Assembly (NCBI GenBank): GCA_039680605.1
Contig: JBDKTA010000045.1
Coordinates: 48,156-112,155, forward strand
Direction: 5' to 3'
Length of the DNA stretch: 64,000 nt
Origin: Planctomycetaceae bacterium
GTDB lineage: Bacteria > Planctomycetota > Phycisphaerae > SM23-33
Position 1 is the stretch's first letter; each line of letters opens with the position of its first letter. The translations under genes and the position numbers were made by a program. Positions 24,642 to 34,534 of the stretch are shown one piece after another. The notes beneath the pieces are model-generated. The model searched no databases. It was not told the origin of the DNA and saw only the letters and a list, made by a program, of their open reading frames with translations.

Positions 24642-26225
24642 ATGCCCTCTGACAATGGCTCGAATGGCAAAGACATACCCGTTGCGGCCGCTCCTGTTGC
24701 ACGCGGGCGTCTGAAGCGGTTGTTCGAATTCCTGGGCCTCAAGCGAAGCATCGCGGGCATGCTGGGTATGGTCGTCCTGGTGGGCATGGGCGAGCACATG
24801 GCCGAGCGCTATCTGCCGCTGTACCTCACGTCCATGACCGGCCAGTACGGCACGGTTGTGGGCGTGGTGCGGGAGACTGATGAAAATAAAAAGCCTGTCC
24901 GCAATCTCGTCCTGAACGTCCCTGGCAAGGACAAGCCCGCTAAATACACAGTCGACGATAAGACCGCCGTTACCGTCGTCGATGGAGGCGGCAGCCTGGA
25001 CGATCTCAAGCCGGGCATGCAGGTGCTCGTCCATCCCCGCGCCGACGGCGGGGCCGAGAAGATCGCCCCGTACCAGGGCCACGGCCGCGAGGCCTTCAGC
25101 ATCGGCACGTATGCCATGCCCCTGGCAGTGCTGGCGATCGGGCTGCTGGCGGGGCTGGACGATCTGCTGTCGGCGCTGTACTCCTTTCCCGGCGGGTACC
25201 TGTCTGACCGCCTGGGCACGAAGCTCGCCCTGCTGGTCTTCAACATGATCTCGATGATCGGATACGTGATCGTCATTCTCGTTCCGACGTGGTGGGCGGT
25301 GCTGCTGGGGGCGGCGTTCTTCATCTCATGGTCGGCCATCTCGCTGCCGGCGACGATGGAACTGATCTCCAAGGTCGTGCCCAAGACCAAGCGAACCATG
25401 GGCGTTTCGGTGCAGTCGCTGGTGCGGCGAATCCCCAAGACGCTCGGTCCGTTCGTGGGCGGATCGTTCGTTTTGGCCTTTGGCGTCGCCAGCGGGGTTC
25501 GCCTGGCGTTTGTCTTTGCTCTGGGGCTGGCGGTGGTTGCCGCGATTATCCAGCAGGCGTTCATCGAGGACGACCGCCCGACGGCCGACGACCTCAAACG
25601 CCGTCGCGCCGAGCGCAGCCCGTGGCGCCTGTGGCCGCTGATGAACACCGACCTGCGCGCGCTGTTGACCAGCGACATCCTCATCCGCTTCTGCGAGCGC
25701 ATCCCCGACGCATTTGTCATCCTCTGGGTCACGCAAAACCTGGAAGACGGCGGCATGTCCATCGCGCAGGCCGCCTTCTGGTTCGGCGTGCTCTCGGTGA
25801 TCGAAAACGTGACGGCCGTCCTGTGCTACGTGCCCGTGGCCCACTACGCCGACCGCTTCGGCAAGAAACCGTTCGTGGCGATCACGTTCGGATTCTTCAC
25901 GCTCTTCCCGCTGGCGCTGTACTTCTCGACGTCGCTGTGGCCTCTGGTAGCCGCTTTCGTGCTGCGCGGGCTCAAGGAGTTCGGCGAACCGACGCGCAAG
26001 GCCCTGATCATGGACCTGGCCCCGGAAGACCGCAAGGCCGCCATCTTCGGCCTCTACTACCTTCTGCGCGACGTGCTTGTCTCGGTGGCGGCGTTCGGCG
26101 GGGCATGGCTGTGGGCGATCAGTGCCGAGGTGAACCTGCTGACGGCCTTCATTTTCGGCGTGATCGGCACAATGTGGTTCATCTTCCGAGGGCGGGATCT
26201 GCAGGAACGCTCGCCCGCTTCATAG
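24642..26225 (+). CDS. MFS transporter with an extracytoplasmic insert
   Basis: A 527-residue major facilitator with about twelve transmembrane helices. The MFS loop motif is seen as GGYLSDRLGTKLALL (residues ~185) and again in the second half as HYADRFGKKPFVAI. Unusually, residues ~62-146, between the first two helices, form a hydrophilic, beta-rich insert (VRETDENKKPVRNLVLNV, VTVVDGGGSLDDLKPGMQVL) that looks like a small OB or barrel-type domain facing the periplasm. The substrate cannot be deduced. The ATG at 24642 follows GCGAGG. The gene stands alone and converges on a histidine kinase. Confidence 0.8.
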   Translation: MPSDNGSNGKDIPVAAAPVARGRLKRLFEFLGLKRSIAGMLGMVVLVGMGEHMAERYLPLYLTSMTGQYGTVVGVVRETDENKKPVRNLVLNVPGKDKPAKYTVDDKTAVTVVDGGGSLDDLKPGMQVLVHPRADGGAEKIAPYQGHGREAFSIGTYAMPLAVLAIGLLAGLDDLLSALYSFPGGYLSDRLGTKLALLVFNMISMIGYVIVILVPTWWAVLLGAAFFISWSAISLPATMELISKVVPKTKRTMGVSVQSLVRRIPKTLGPFVGGSFVLAFGVASGVRLAFVFALGLAVVAAIIQQAFIEDDRPTADDLKRRRAERSPWRLWPLMNTDLRALLTSDILIRFCERIPDAFVILWVTQNLEDGGMSIAQAAFWFGVLSVIENVTAVLCYVPVAHYADRFGKKPFVAITFGFFTLFPLALYFSTSLWPLVAAFVLRGLKEFGEPTRKALIMDLAPEDRKAAIFGLYYLLRDVLVSVAAFGGAWLWAISAEVNLLTAFIFGVIGTMWFIFRGRDLQERSPAS

Positions 26226-26228
26226 GGG

Positions 26229-26340
26229 AAGGGACCAAAGGGACTGCAACGACTGCAAGGGCAAAAGGGACATCGCTGTCGCTGCGGTCCCTGGTCGCTT
26301 GGGTCCCTGCAGTCCCTTTGGTCCCTTTCCCTTCGGTAGG
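26229..26340. repeat. Nonamer degenerate repeat, inverted pair (AAGGGACCA word)
   Basis: The 120-bp gap between two convergent genes reads almost entirely in 9-bp units (AAGGGACCA, AAGGGACTG, CAAGGGCAA and so on, then their complements). A perfect 20-bp inverted repeat links 26229-26248 with 26308-26327. RNA from either strand would fold into a long hairpin. Confidence 0.85.
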
Positions 26341-26345
26341 CGTCC

Positions 26346-27851
26346 CTAACGACCGTCCGCGTTTATCGCTGCCAATTCGGGCGCTGGGGCTGGGGCGTAA
26401 AGGATGAACCGGCTGCCTCGGCCGGGCTGGGCGTGAATCTCCAGGCACCCGCCCAGCAGTTCCAGGCGGTCGCGGATGCTGCTCAGGCCGAACCCGCCCG
26501 TGGTTGTTGGGGGCAGATTCGAAGGATCAAAGCCTGTGCCATCGTCGGCGATCTCGGCCTGGAGATAGTCGCCCGACGACATCAGGCGCAGGCGAGCCTT
26601 GTCGACCTTGGCATGCTTGACGACGTTGAAGAGCAACTCCCGGACCGAACGGAATACCAGCAGCGTCACGTCCTGCTCGGGCGACTGCACCGGCTCGAAG
26701 ACCTCGATTTCGACGGTCAAACCGTGCTTCTCGCCCATCCACTGCCCCAGCCACTGCAGCGCCGGCAGCAGGGCGTTGCGGTGCTGGAGGATCGGCGGGT
26801 TGAGCTCTGCCGTCAGCGACCGCGAGACGTCCAGGCATTGCGAAACCAGGGCGCCGATCTCGCCGGCGGCCTCCTGGACGGCAGGATTGCCGCTGCGCCG
26901 CAGCGATTCGGTTCGATATCGCACGCCCACCAGCAACTGCTGCAGTTCGTCGTGCAGCACCTCCGCCACGCGCCGGCGCTCGCGCTGTTCGGCAAGCGTC
27001 AGTTCCGACGCCAAGGCGCGAATCTGGGCTGTACGCTGCCGCACGCGCTGTTCGAGCTCGGCCGAGAACCTGCGGAACCCCTCCTCGATGTTATGACGCT
27101 GCGTCACGTCGCGAAAGTAGATCGCCAGCCCCGACGGCGAGGGGTATGCATGCACCTCAAACCAGCACCGCATCGGAGGATAATACTCCTCGAAGACGGT
27201 TGTCTGGTTCTCCGAGACCGCCCGTTCGTATTCGTTTTGGAATCGCGAACCGATGGCCTCGGGAAAGACGTCCCAGATCGTGCGCCCCAGCAACTCCTCC
27301 AGGGGTCTGGCGAAGATGCGCTGGGCCTCGTGGTTGACGTACGTGAAGCGCCAGTCCCGGTCGAGACTGCAGAAAGCATCGGTGATGCTTTCGAGCACAT
27401 TGGTCAGGCGCCGGTGCATCTGCGACAGCGCCTGCCGTGCCGCCCGATCAGCCGAGACATCCCGCGCGATGGCCGCGGCGGCGACCACCTTGCCCTGGGC
27501 GTCCTTCAGCGGCGAGACGGTCAGCGACACGCTGATGCGGCGGCCGTCCTTGCGAACGCGCTGCGTCTCGAAGTGCGAGATCCGCTGCCCGCGCGACAGG
27601 CGGCGATAGATGGCCGGGAGCTCCTCAGACAGCTCCGGCGGAATCAGGACGCTGATGTTCCTGCCGATGATTTCGGCGGCCGAATACCCGTATATCCGCT
27701 CGGCCCCGCCGTTCCAGCTCAGGATCGTGCCGGTCAGGGACTTGGTGATGATAGCGTCATCGGACGCCTCGACGACAGACGCCAACCACCGAGGGTCGTC
27801 CATGCGGTCAAGGTTCTGGGCAGGGCGGGTAGGATGTTTGGATTCAGGCAT
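26346..27851 (-). CDS. PAS-domain sensor histidine kinase, NarL/HisKA_3 type
   Basis: A 501-residue soluble sensor kinase. Two PAS domains come first (residues ~20-140: WLASVVEASDDAIITKSL and the PAC-like RKDGRRISVSLTVSPL; ~145-265: VLESITDAFCSLDRDWRFTY). A short coiled coil (FRRFSAELEQRVRQRTAQI) links to a HisKA_3 dimerisation domain with phospho-acceptor His300 in RRRVAEVLHDELQQLL, and to the HATPase domain (ELLFNVVKHAKV, DDGTGFD, GGFGLSSIRDRLELLGG). No membrane helices, so it senses a cytoplasmic signal. The usual LuxR-type partner regulator is not in the window, making it an orphan here. Divergent from the antiporter gene. Confidence 0.9.
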   Translation of the reverse strand: MPESKHPTRPAQNLDRMDDPRWLASVVEASDDAIITKSLTGTILSWNGGAERIYGYSAAEIIGRNISVLIPPELSEELPAIYRRLSRGQRISHFETQRVRKDGRRISVSLTVSPLKDAQGKVVAAAAIARDVSADRAARQALSQMHRRLTNVLESITDAFCSLDRDWRFTYVNHEAQRIFARPLEELLGRTIWDVFPEAIGSRFQNEYERAVSENQTTVFEEYYPPMRCWFEVHAYPSPSGLAIYFRDVTQRHNIEEGFRRFSAELEQRVRQRTAQIRALASELTLAEQRERRRVAEVLHDELQQLLVGVRYRTESLRRSGNPAVQEAAGEIGALVSQCLDVSRSLTAELNPPILQHRNALLPALQWLGQWMGEKHGLTVEIEVFEPVQSPEQDVTLLVFRSVRELLFNVVKHAKVDKARLRLMSSGDYLQAEIADDGTGFDPSNLPPTTTGGFGLSSIRDRLELLGGCLEIHAQPGRGSRFILYAPAPAPELAAINADGR

Positions 27852-27953
27852 GAGGGTTACCTCTACTCATCATAGGCGGACCACCGCTATTTGCCTGCGG
27901 ATGACCGAATAGGATATTGCGGGGGCCGCTGCCGCGCCGATAAGTGGAAGAAC

Positions 27954-29687
27954 ATGACCGACGCATTGCTTCAATTGAGCGACCACAACATCTTCATCTT
28001 TCTCGTGCAGCTCTCGCTCCTGCTGAGCATCGCCAGGGGGCTGGGGTACATCTGCCAGCGATTCGGCCAGCCGTCGCTGCTGGGGGAAATCCTCACCGGC
28101 GTGATCCTGGGTCCGACCTTGCTGGGACACCTGGCGCCGAGCGTTCATGCTTTTATCTTTCCGCGCGACCCCATCCAATTCGCCATGATCGACACGGTCG
28201 CCTGGATCGGCATCCTGCTGATGCTGCTGGCTGCGGGGATGGAGGTGGACGTCTCCGTTGCATGGCGACAGCGACGGGAAGCCTTGAAAATATCAATCCT
28301 GGACGTGATCCTTCCCATGGCCGTGGCGTTTGGGGCGGCCATGCTCCTGCCGGACCGGTACGTGCCCCAGTCGCAGTCGCGGCTGCTATTTGCGTTCTTC
28401 GTCGCGACGGTCATGACCATCAGCGCCCTGCCGGTGACCGTCAAGGCACTGCACGATCTGAACATCCTCAAGAGCGACCTGGGTCTGCTGGTGATTTCCG
28501 CCCTGACGGTCAACGACATCATCGGATGGATGATCTTCACGCTGGTTCTGGGCCTGGCCAGCCAGTCGCAACTGGCGGTCGGTCCGGTGCTGACGACGGT
28601 CACAGCGACAGTAGTCTTCGCCGCGTTCTGTATTCTGCTGGGGCGGCGGTGGGTGGCGGCGGGGATCGCGGCCGTCCAGAAAGGCCACGCTGGCGACGCC
28701 GGACTGGTCCTGACGTTCGTCTGCTGCGTGGGCCTGATCGCCGGGGCGCTGACGCACTGGGTGGGCATCCACGCGTTGTTCGGGCTGTTCCTGGCTGGGA
28801 TCATGGCCGGCGACGCCCCGGCCCTGTCGCAGCGCACGCGGAGCGTCATCAACCAGATGGTCCACGCGATCTTCGTGCCGATATTCTTTGCCACGATCGC
28901 GCTGCAGATCAACTTTCTGGAGAACCTCGATCCGCTGCTGATCTTCGTTTTCCTGGTCGTCGGTATCGCCGGGCGCTATGCCGGGGCCTGGGTCGGCGCG
29001 CGATGGACCTCCCTGACCAAATGGGACCGCGTGTTGGTGGCCATCGCCCACACGCCCGGCGGGGCCATGGAGATGGTGATGGCCTTGGTGGCGTTCAAGA
29101 TGAAGCTCATCACGGCGCCGGTCTACGTCGCGATCGTCTTTTCGGCGTTGGCGTCGTCGGTTCTTCTGGGACCCTGGATGGCGTGGTCCATCCGCCGTCG
29201 GCGACAGATCAACGTTATTGACCTGTTCCTCCGACGCGCCATGCGGCTGAACCTTGCCGGCCCGACACGATTTGACGCCATCAGCGAACTCTGTGAAGCC
29301 GTCGGCCAGCAGGACGACATGCCCGAGGCCGCCGCGGTGACCCAAGCGGTGCAAGCGCGCGAAGAAACTGCCGCGACCTCCATCGGATCTGGCGTTGCCG
29401 TGCCGCATGCCAGACTGCCGAAGCTACGCGGGGCTGTGGTGGTGTTTGGTCGATCCGGCGGCGGTATCGACTGGGACTCCCCCGATGGCTTGCCGGTGCA
29501 CCTGGTCTTCATGATCCTGACTCCCCAGCAGCAGGACGAGCTGCAGGTGCAGATTCTGGGCTCGTTAGCGGCCGGGCTCGAAAACCCCCAGGTCCAGCAG
29601 CGCCTCCTGGCGGCCAAGGACGAATCGACGGCATGGGCGATCCTCCGCGAAGTCTTCACCCGCCGGCAAATCCCGGCGAAAACCTGA
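27954..29687 (+). CDS. CPA2-type cation/proton antiporter fused to a PTS EIIA (PtsN-like) domain
   Basis: A 577-residue fusion. Residues ~10-420 form a Na+/H+ exchanger of the CPA2 (KefB-like) type with some twelve helices: GQPSLLGEILTGVILGPTLLG, LLMLLAAGMEVD, ISALTVNDIIGW (the ND pair) and AHTPGGAMEMVMALVAFK. Residues ~425-570 match a PTS EIIA type-2 domain; GSGVAVPHARLPKLRGAVV carries the phosphorylatable His near 483. This suggests transport is controlled by a phosphorelay or by EIIA binding, as in PtsN control of K+ systems. ATG at 27954 has GGAAG upstream. PTS enzymes are not in the window. Confidence 0.85.
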   Translation: MTDALLQLSDHNIFIFLVQLSLLLSIARGLGYICQRFGQPSLLGEILTGVILGPTLLGHLAPSVHAFIFPRDPIQFAMIDTVAWIGILLMLLAAGMEVDVSVAWRQRREALKISILDVILPMAVAFGAAMLLPDRYVPQSQSRLLFAFFVATVMTISALPVTVKALHDLNILKSDLGLLVISALTVNDIIGWMIFTLVLGLASQSQLAVGPVLTTVTATVVFAAFCILLGRRWVAAGIAAVQKGHAGDAGLVLTFVCCVGLIAGALTHWVGIHALFGLFLAGIMAGDAPALSQRTRSVINQMVHAIFVPIFFATIALQINFLENLDPLLIFVFLVVGIAGRYAGAWVGARWTSLTKWDRVLVAIAHTPGGAMEMVMALVAFKMKLITAPVYVAIVFSALASSVLLGPWMAWSIRRRRQINVIDLFLRRAMRLNLAGPTRFDAISELCEAVGQQDDMPEAAAVTQAVQAREETAATSIGSGVAVPHARLPKLRGAVVVFGRSGGGIDWDSPDGLPVHLVFMILTPQQQDELQVQILGSLAAGLENPQVQQRLLAAKDESTAWAILREVFTRRQIPAKT

Positions 29688-29785
29688 TACGTCCACGAAT
29701 GTCACGAATGACACGAATGGGACGGGGATAGCCATCATTCCAATCTTCCACTCTTCCTCTCTCCCGTTGTTCATTCGTGGACGTA
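29688..29785. repeat. Nonamer degenerate repeat (CACGAATGA word) with inverted copy
   Basis: CACGAATG occurs at 29694, 29703 and 29712, exactly nine bases apart. An inverted copy, CATTCGTGGACGTA, at 29772-29785 pairs perfectly with 29688-29701 (14 bp). It lies between the antiporter stop and carB. Further on, TTGGAC-N17-ATTTAA near 29844-29872 is a possible but weak carB promoter. Confidence 0.8.
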
Positions 29786-29907
29786 ACTCCCTGCCTCCGT
29801 TGCGGCGCAACGCCGGATGACGTAAGCTTGCAGTCGGGGGTTGGACGTGGTATTGTCCGTCGAATTTAAGGTTGGCTGCCGGGCAGGGCGGCTGGGAAAT
29901 TGGTGCG

Positions 29908-32900
29908 ATGCCGCGACGCAAGGATCTCAAGAGCATCATGATTATCGGCTCGGGCCCGATCGTTATCGGCCAGGGCTGCGAGTTCGATTACTCCGGAACG
30001 CAGGCGTGCAAAGCCCTTCGCGAAGAGGGCTATCGCATTATCCTGATCAACTCCAACCCGGCCACCATCATGACCGATCCGGAGTTTGCCGACGCGACTT
30101 ACATCGAGCCCATCACGCCCGACGCCATCGCCAAGATCATCGCCGCCGAGCGCCCCGACGCGCTGCTGCCCACCCTGGGTGGGCAGACCGGGCTGAACAC
30201 CGCCGTGGCGGTGGCGGACAACGGCACGCTGGAGAAGTACGGCGTCGAGATGATCGGCGCGACGCGCGAGGTCATCCACCGCGCCGAGGACCGCACCGAG
30301 TTCAAGAACATCTGCCTCAAGATCGGCCTGGATGTGCCCAGAAGCGGCGTGGCCCACACGATGGACGACGCCCGCCGCATCGCCCAGGAAGTCGGCTTGC
30401 CCGTCTGCATCCGCCCGGCGTACACGCTGGGCGGCACGGGCGGGGGCTTCGCCTTCAACGTGCAGGAGTTCGAGACCATCGCCGCGCGCGGCCTCGAGTA
30501 TTCGCCCATCAGCGAGATCCTCATCGAGCAATCGGTCCTGGGCTGGAAGGAATACGAGCTCGAGGTGATGCGCGACAAGGCCGACAACGTCGTCATCGTC
30601 TGCTCGATCGAAAACTTCGACCCCATGGGCGTTCACACCGGCGACTCCATCACCGTCGCTCCCGCCCAGACGCTGACCGATAAAGAATATCAGCTCATGC
30701 GCGATGCCTCCATCGCCATCATCCGGGCCATCGGCGTCGAGACCGGCGGCAGCAACATCCAGTTTGCCATCGAGCCCGACACCGGCCGCATGATCGTCGT
30801 CGAGATGAACCCGCGCGTCAGCCGCAGCTCGGCGCTGGCGAGCAAGGCCACGGGCTTTCCCATCGCCAAGATCGCTGCCAAGCTCGCCGTGGGCTACACT
30901 CTGGATGAGTTGCGAAACGACATCACCCGCGAGACGCCGGCCTGCTTCGAGCCGACCATCGACTATTGCGTCACCAAGATCCCGCGATGGACGTTCGAGA
31001 AATTCCCCGACGCCGACGAGACGCTGACGACGCAGATGAAGTCCGTTGGCGAGGCTATGAGCATCGGCCGTACGTTCAAGGAAAGCCTCCAGAAGGGCAT
31101 CCGCTCGATGGAGGTCAAGCGGTTCGGTCTGGGCATGGACGGCAACGACAAGTGGCTTGCCGCCCAGCGCGACGGGCAGCGCCTCAAGACCGACAAAGAC
31201 GTTCGCCAGACGACAGCCGAGGGCGAGTCGGTGCCCGTCGACGAGCACAAGCGCATCATCGAGTGGCCCATCGACGAGGGTAAGCTCACCCGCAAGCTCA
31301 GCGTGCCGTCTCAGGGGCGGCTGTACTACGTGCGGTACGCCTTCAAGATGGGTTGGACCGTCGAGCAGGTCTTCAAACTCACGCAGATCGACCGGTGGTT
31401 CCTCACGCAGGTTCGGGAGCTGGTCGAGTTCGAGGCCGAGCTTTCCGGGACCGCCGCGGACAACATTCCGGCCGCTCTGATGACCCGGGCCAAGCAACTG
31501 GGCTACAGCGACGTGCAACTGGCGACCATCTGGGGCATGACGCCCGAGAAGCTTCGCGCCCTGCGCAAGAAGTTGGGCGTCGAGCCGGTGTACAAGCTGG
31601 TAGATACGTGCGCCGCCGAGTTTGAAGCCTACACACCGTATTACTATTCGACGTACGAGAGTCCCATCACGCGGGTTGCGACATCTAATCCGCAATCCGA
31701 AATCAAAAATCCGCAATCGTTCATCGACGACGAAGTCCGCGTGACCGAAAAGAAGAAGATCGTGATTCTTGGCGGCGGGCCCAACCGCATCGGGCAGGGG
31801 ATCGAGTTCGACTACTGCTGCGTGCATGCCGCGTTTGCAGCGCGCGAGCTGGGCTTTGAAGCCGTGATGGTCAACTCCAATCCCGAGACCGTCTCGACCG
31901 ACTATGACACCTCCGATATGCTCTTCTTCGAGCCCCTGACGCTCGAGGATGTCATCAACATCTGTGAGAAGCTCAACGGCAGGCCGCTGGAGAAACCGGG
32001 AACCGGGAACCGGGAGCCGGGAACCGGGGGAAATCCGCAATCCGAAATCCCCAATCCGCAATCCAAAGGCCTCCTGCACGGCGTGATCGTTCAGTTCGGC
32101 GGGCAGACGCCGCTGAACCTCGCGCGCGGTCTCGAGGCCGCCGGCGTGCCGATCATCGGCACCAGTCCCGAGTCGATCGATCTGGCCGAAGACCGCAAGC
32201 GCTTCGGCGACATTCTCGACGAGCTCAAGCTTACCTGCCCCCAGGGCGGCACGGCGTTTTCGGTCGAGGGCGCCCGCAAGGTCGCCCAGCGGATCGGATA
32301 CCCGGTGCTGGTGCGCCCCAGTTACGTGCTGGGCGGGCGGGCGATGGAGATCGTCTCCGACGAGCAGCAACTCGACATGTACATGGCCAAAGCCGTCGAC
32401 GCCTCGACCGTCGGGCGGGGGCACCCGATCCTCGTCGACAAGTTCCTCGACCGCGCGACGGAAGTGGACGTCGACTGTATCGCCGATTACGGCCCGGGCC
32501 CCGAGGGTCAGCGGAACCCGGCCGCCCGCGCGGTCATCTGCGGCGTGATGGAGCACATCGAATGCGCCGGCATCCACAGCGGCGACTCGGCGTGCGCCCT
32601 GCCGCCGTACTCGCTGCCCGAGCCGATCGTTGCCGAGATCAAGCGACAGACGCTGCTGCTGGCCAAGCGCCTCGACGTGCGCGGGCTGATGAACGTGCAG
32701 TTCGCCGTCAAGGACGGCCAGGTGTATATCCTCGAGGTCAATCCCCGTGCCTCGCGCACGGTGCCGTTCGTCGCCAAGGCCACCGGCGTGCCATGGGCCA
32801 AGCTCGCCGCCAAGGTGATGGCGGGCATGAGCCTGGATGAACTGAAGGTGACTGAGGCGCCGCGCCCGCGGCAGACCTCCGTCAAGGAGAGCGTCTTCCC

Positions 32901-33465
32901 GTTCACCAAGTTCCCCGGCGTCGACGTGGTGCTCGGGCCCGAGATGCGCAGCACCGGCGAGGTGATGGGCATCGACATGAACTTCGACATGGCCTTCGCC
33001 AAGAGCCAGATGGCCGCCGGCAGCCCGCTGCCCACCGCAGGGACGGTCTTCATCTCGGTGGCCGACGATGACAAGCCGCACATCGTGCCCGTCGCGCGAC
33101 GGTTGGCGGAGATGGGCTTCGAACTGATCGCTACCGACGGCACGCACCGCGTGTTGACCGAGGCGGGCGTGACGGCCAGGCTCCTGCCCAAGCTCAGCCA
33201 GGGGCGCCCGAACATCGGCGACCTGATCACCAACCGCCAGATCGTGCTGCTGATCAACACCCCGACGAAGCGAGGCCCGGCGACCGAGGAGGGCAAGATC
33301 CGCGCCTTGGCGACGCGATACCAGATCTCGCTGATCACGACCGTGACAGCCGCCCGCGCCGCCGCCGGCGCCATCGCCGCCCTGCGAGCCAACGCCCGAG
33401 AAGACCGCCCCGCCGCCCAGGCCTACGACGTGCATCCGCTGCAGGAATATTTCCCGAAGAAGTGA
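29908..33465 (+). CDS. carB: Carbamoyl-phosphate synthase large subunit
   Basis: A 1185-residue enzyme making carbamoyl phosphate for pyrimidines and arginine. Two homologous ATP-grasp halves: the first has [20 protein letters not shown], the second [20 protein letters not shown]; each has its own Mg-ATP motif ([19 protein letters not shown] and [19 protein letters not shown]). An MGS-like regulatory domain ends the protein ([22 protein letters not shown]). Usual length is ~1075. Extra residues include segments at ~594-604 ([12 protein letters not shown]) and ~696-719 ([22 protein letters not shown]), coded by heptamer repeats. They sit where normal enzymes have surface linkers, so function may be kept. 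carA is not adjacent. The start ATG has only a weak ribosome-binding site. Confidence 0.95.
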   Translation: MPRRKDLKSIMIIGSGPIVIGQGCEFDYSGTQACKALREEGYRIILINSNPATIMTDPEFADATYIEPITPDAIAKIIAAERPDALLPTLGGQTGLNTAVAVADNGTLEKYGVEMIGATREVIHRAEDRTEFKNICLKIGLDVPRSGVAHTMDDARRIAQEVGLPVCIRPAYTLGGTGGGFAFNVQEFETIAARGLEYSPISEILIEQSVLGWKEYELEVMRDKADNVVIVCSIENFDPMGVHTGDSITVAPAQTLTDKEYQLMRDASIAIIRAIGVETGGSNIQFAIEPDTGRMIVVEMNPRVSRSSALASKATGFPIAKIAAKLAVGYTLDELRNDITRETPACFEPTIDYCVTKIPRWTFEKFPDADETLTTQMKSVGEAMSIGRTFKESLQKGIRSMEVKRFGLGMDGNDKWLAAQRDGQRLKTDKDVRQTTAEGESVPVDEHKRIIEWPIDEGKLTRKLSVPSQGRLYYVRYAFKMGWTVEQVFKLTQIDRWFLTQVRELVEFEAELSGTAADNIPAALMTRAKQLGYSDVQLATIWGMTPEKLRALRKKLGVEPVYKLVDTCAAEFEAYTPYYYSTYESPITRVATSNPQSEIKNPQSFIDDEVRVTEKKKIVILGGGPNRIGQGIEFDYCCVHAAFAARELGFEAVMVNSNPETVSTDYDTSDMLFFEPLTLEDVINICEKLNGRPLEKPGTGNREPGTGGNPQSEIPNPQSKGLLHGVIVQFGGQTPLNLARGLEAAGVPIIGTSPESIDLAEDRKRFGDILDELKLTCPQGGTAFSVEGARKVAQRIGYPVLVRPSYVLGGRAMEIVSDEQQLDMYMAKAVDASTVGRGHPILVDKFLDRATEVDVDCIADYGPGPEGQRNPAARAVICGVMEHIECAGIHSGDSACALPPYSLPEPIVAEIKRQTLLLAKRLDVRGLMNVQFAVKDGQVYILEVNPRASRTVPFVAKATGVPWAKLAAKVMAGMSLDELKVTEAPRPRQTSVKESVFPFTKFPGVDVVLGPEMRSTGEVMGIDMNFDMAFAKSQMAAGSPLPTAGTVFISVADDDKPHIVPVARRLAEMGFELIATDGTHRVLTEAGVTARLLPKLSQGRPNIGDLITNRQIVLLINTPTKRGPATEEGKIRALATRYQISLITTVTAARAAAGAIAALRANAREDRPAAQAYDVHPLQEYFPKK
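31687..31718. repeat. Heptamer array inside carB (AATCCGC word)
   Basis: Units AATCCGC, AATCCGA, AATCAAA, AATCCGC, AATC. It codes for [12 protein letters not shown] between the first and second halves of CarB, just before [13 protein letters not shown]. Same word as 32032-32063. Confidence 0.9.
31994..32063. repeat. Two abutting heptamer arrays inside carB (AACCGGG and AATCCGC words)
   Basis: 31994-32028 is five 7-bp units (AACCGGG three times, AGCCGGG, AACCGGG). 32032-32063 repeats the AATCCGC word. Together they code for a Pro/Gly/Asn-rich insert between NICEKLNG and [15 protein letters not shown], where CarB normally has only a few residues. Confidence 0.9.
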
Positions 33466-33507
33466 CTATGGAGTGCGGCATCGCTAGCTTCGTAGTTTTT
33501 CGCTTAC

Positions 33508-33542
33508 CGAACAACTGCCAAAGCGGCAGCTAAGGCTGCCGG
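33508..33542. repeat. REP-like palindrome, AAAGCGGCAGC family
   Basis: AAAGCGGCAGCTAAGGCTGCC with an upstream tail CGAACAACTGCC. It shares more than 30 positions, including the tail, with 44500-44533. Located between carB and the DUF58 gene; the 163-bp gap shows nothing else certain. Confidence 0.7.
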
Positions 33543-33628
33543 TGCGTGCCCTATTCCTTTGAACCTGTCCTGCGGGAATAGTACGATTAGGTCATGGCCC
33601 GCCGTCGCAGGCCAAGAAGGGTTGATCC

Positions 33629-34528
33629 GTGTCCCTGAGCATCGAGGAATATCTTCGTCCGGAGGTGATCCAGACGGTCCAGCGGTTGGACCTGAAGGCT
33701 CGCTTTATCGTCGAGGGATTTCTCTCGGGGCTGCACGGTTCGCCGTTTCAGGGGTTCTCGGTCGAGTTTTCGGAGCATCGCAAGTATTCGCCGGGCGACG
33801 ACATCCGCCAGATTGACTGGTCCGTCTTCGCAAAAACCGACCGGTTTTACATTAAGAAGTTCAAGGCCGAGACCACGCTCGATTCGTTCCTGCTGATGGA
33901 CTGCTCGGCGTCGATGGGCTACTCCACCGGCGGGCGGATGAGCAAGATGGACTACGCCATCTGCCTTGCGGCCGCTCTGGGATACATGATGACCAGCCAG
34001 CAGGACTCGGTGGGCTTGGTCACGTTCGACGAGAAGATCCGCACGTTTCTGCCGCCCAAGAGCAAGCGTTCCCACCTGATGAACATCCTGGGCACGCTGG
34101 CCCGCACGGCGCCGTCGGCCAAGACGAACCTGGCCGCCGCCCTGCACGAGGTGGCCGACCGCGTCCGCAAGCGCGGGCTGATCATCCTGATGTCCGACCT
34201 ATTGGCCGACACGGAGGAGGTCATCAAGGCGCTGCACCACCTGCGGTTCCGCGGGCATGACCTGATCATCTTCCAGGTGCTCGATTACAGCGAGGTGACG
34301 TTCGACTTCGACGGCCAGGTGCGGTTCCGCGAGCCCGAGACGCACGAGAAGATCGACGTGGACCCGCAGTCCATCCGCTCGCGATACCTCGAAGCCATCC
34401 AGGCATTCATCGACGAGTACAAGAAGGAGTGCCTGGCCGTGCGGGCCGACTTCGTGACCGTCCACAACGCCATGACCTTCGACAAGGCCCTGCTGGAGTT
34501 CCTCATTCAGCGCCAGGCGACGATGTAG
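33629..34528 (+). CDS. DUF58 domain-containing protein
   Basis: A 299-residue cytoplasmic protein. EFSEHRKYSPGDDIRQIDW is the DUF58 signature. A von Willebrand A-like fold follows, with a MIDAS-like FLLMDCSASMGYS and a matching SDLLADTEEV. Such proteins usually work with a MoxR-type AAA+ ATPase in assembly or maturation of metal enzymes and exopolysaccharide systems, but here the upstream gene is carB and no MoxR gene is in view. GTG start with AGAAGGG nine bases upstream. It converges with the YdcF-like gene only 6 bp away, leaving no room for a terminator. Confidence 0.85.
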   Translation: MSLSIEEYLRPEVIQTVQRLDLKARFIVEGFLSGLHGSPFQGFSVEFSEHRKYSPGDDIRQIDWSVFAKTDRFYIKKFKAETTLDSFLLMDCSASMGYSTGGRMSKMDYAICLAAALGYMMTSQQDSVGLVTFDEKIRTFLPPKSKRSHLMNILGTLARTAPSAKTNLAAALHEVADRVRKRGLIILMSDLLADTEEVIKALHHLRFRGHDLIIFQVLDYSEVTFDFDGQVRFREPETHEKIDVDPQSIRSRYLEAIQAFIDEYKKECLAVRADFVTVHNAMTFDKALLEFLIQRQATM

Positions 34529-34534
34529 TTGGTT

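Noticed and set aside
29866..33435. A 1189-residue open frame on the minus strand across carB
   Set aside because: Antisense shadow of carB; no recognisable motif.
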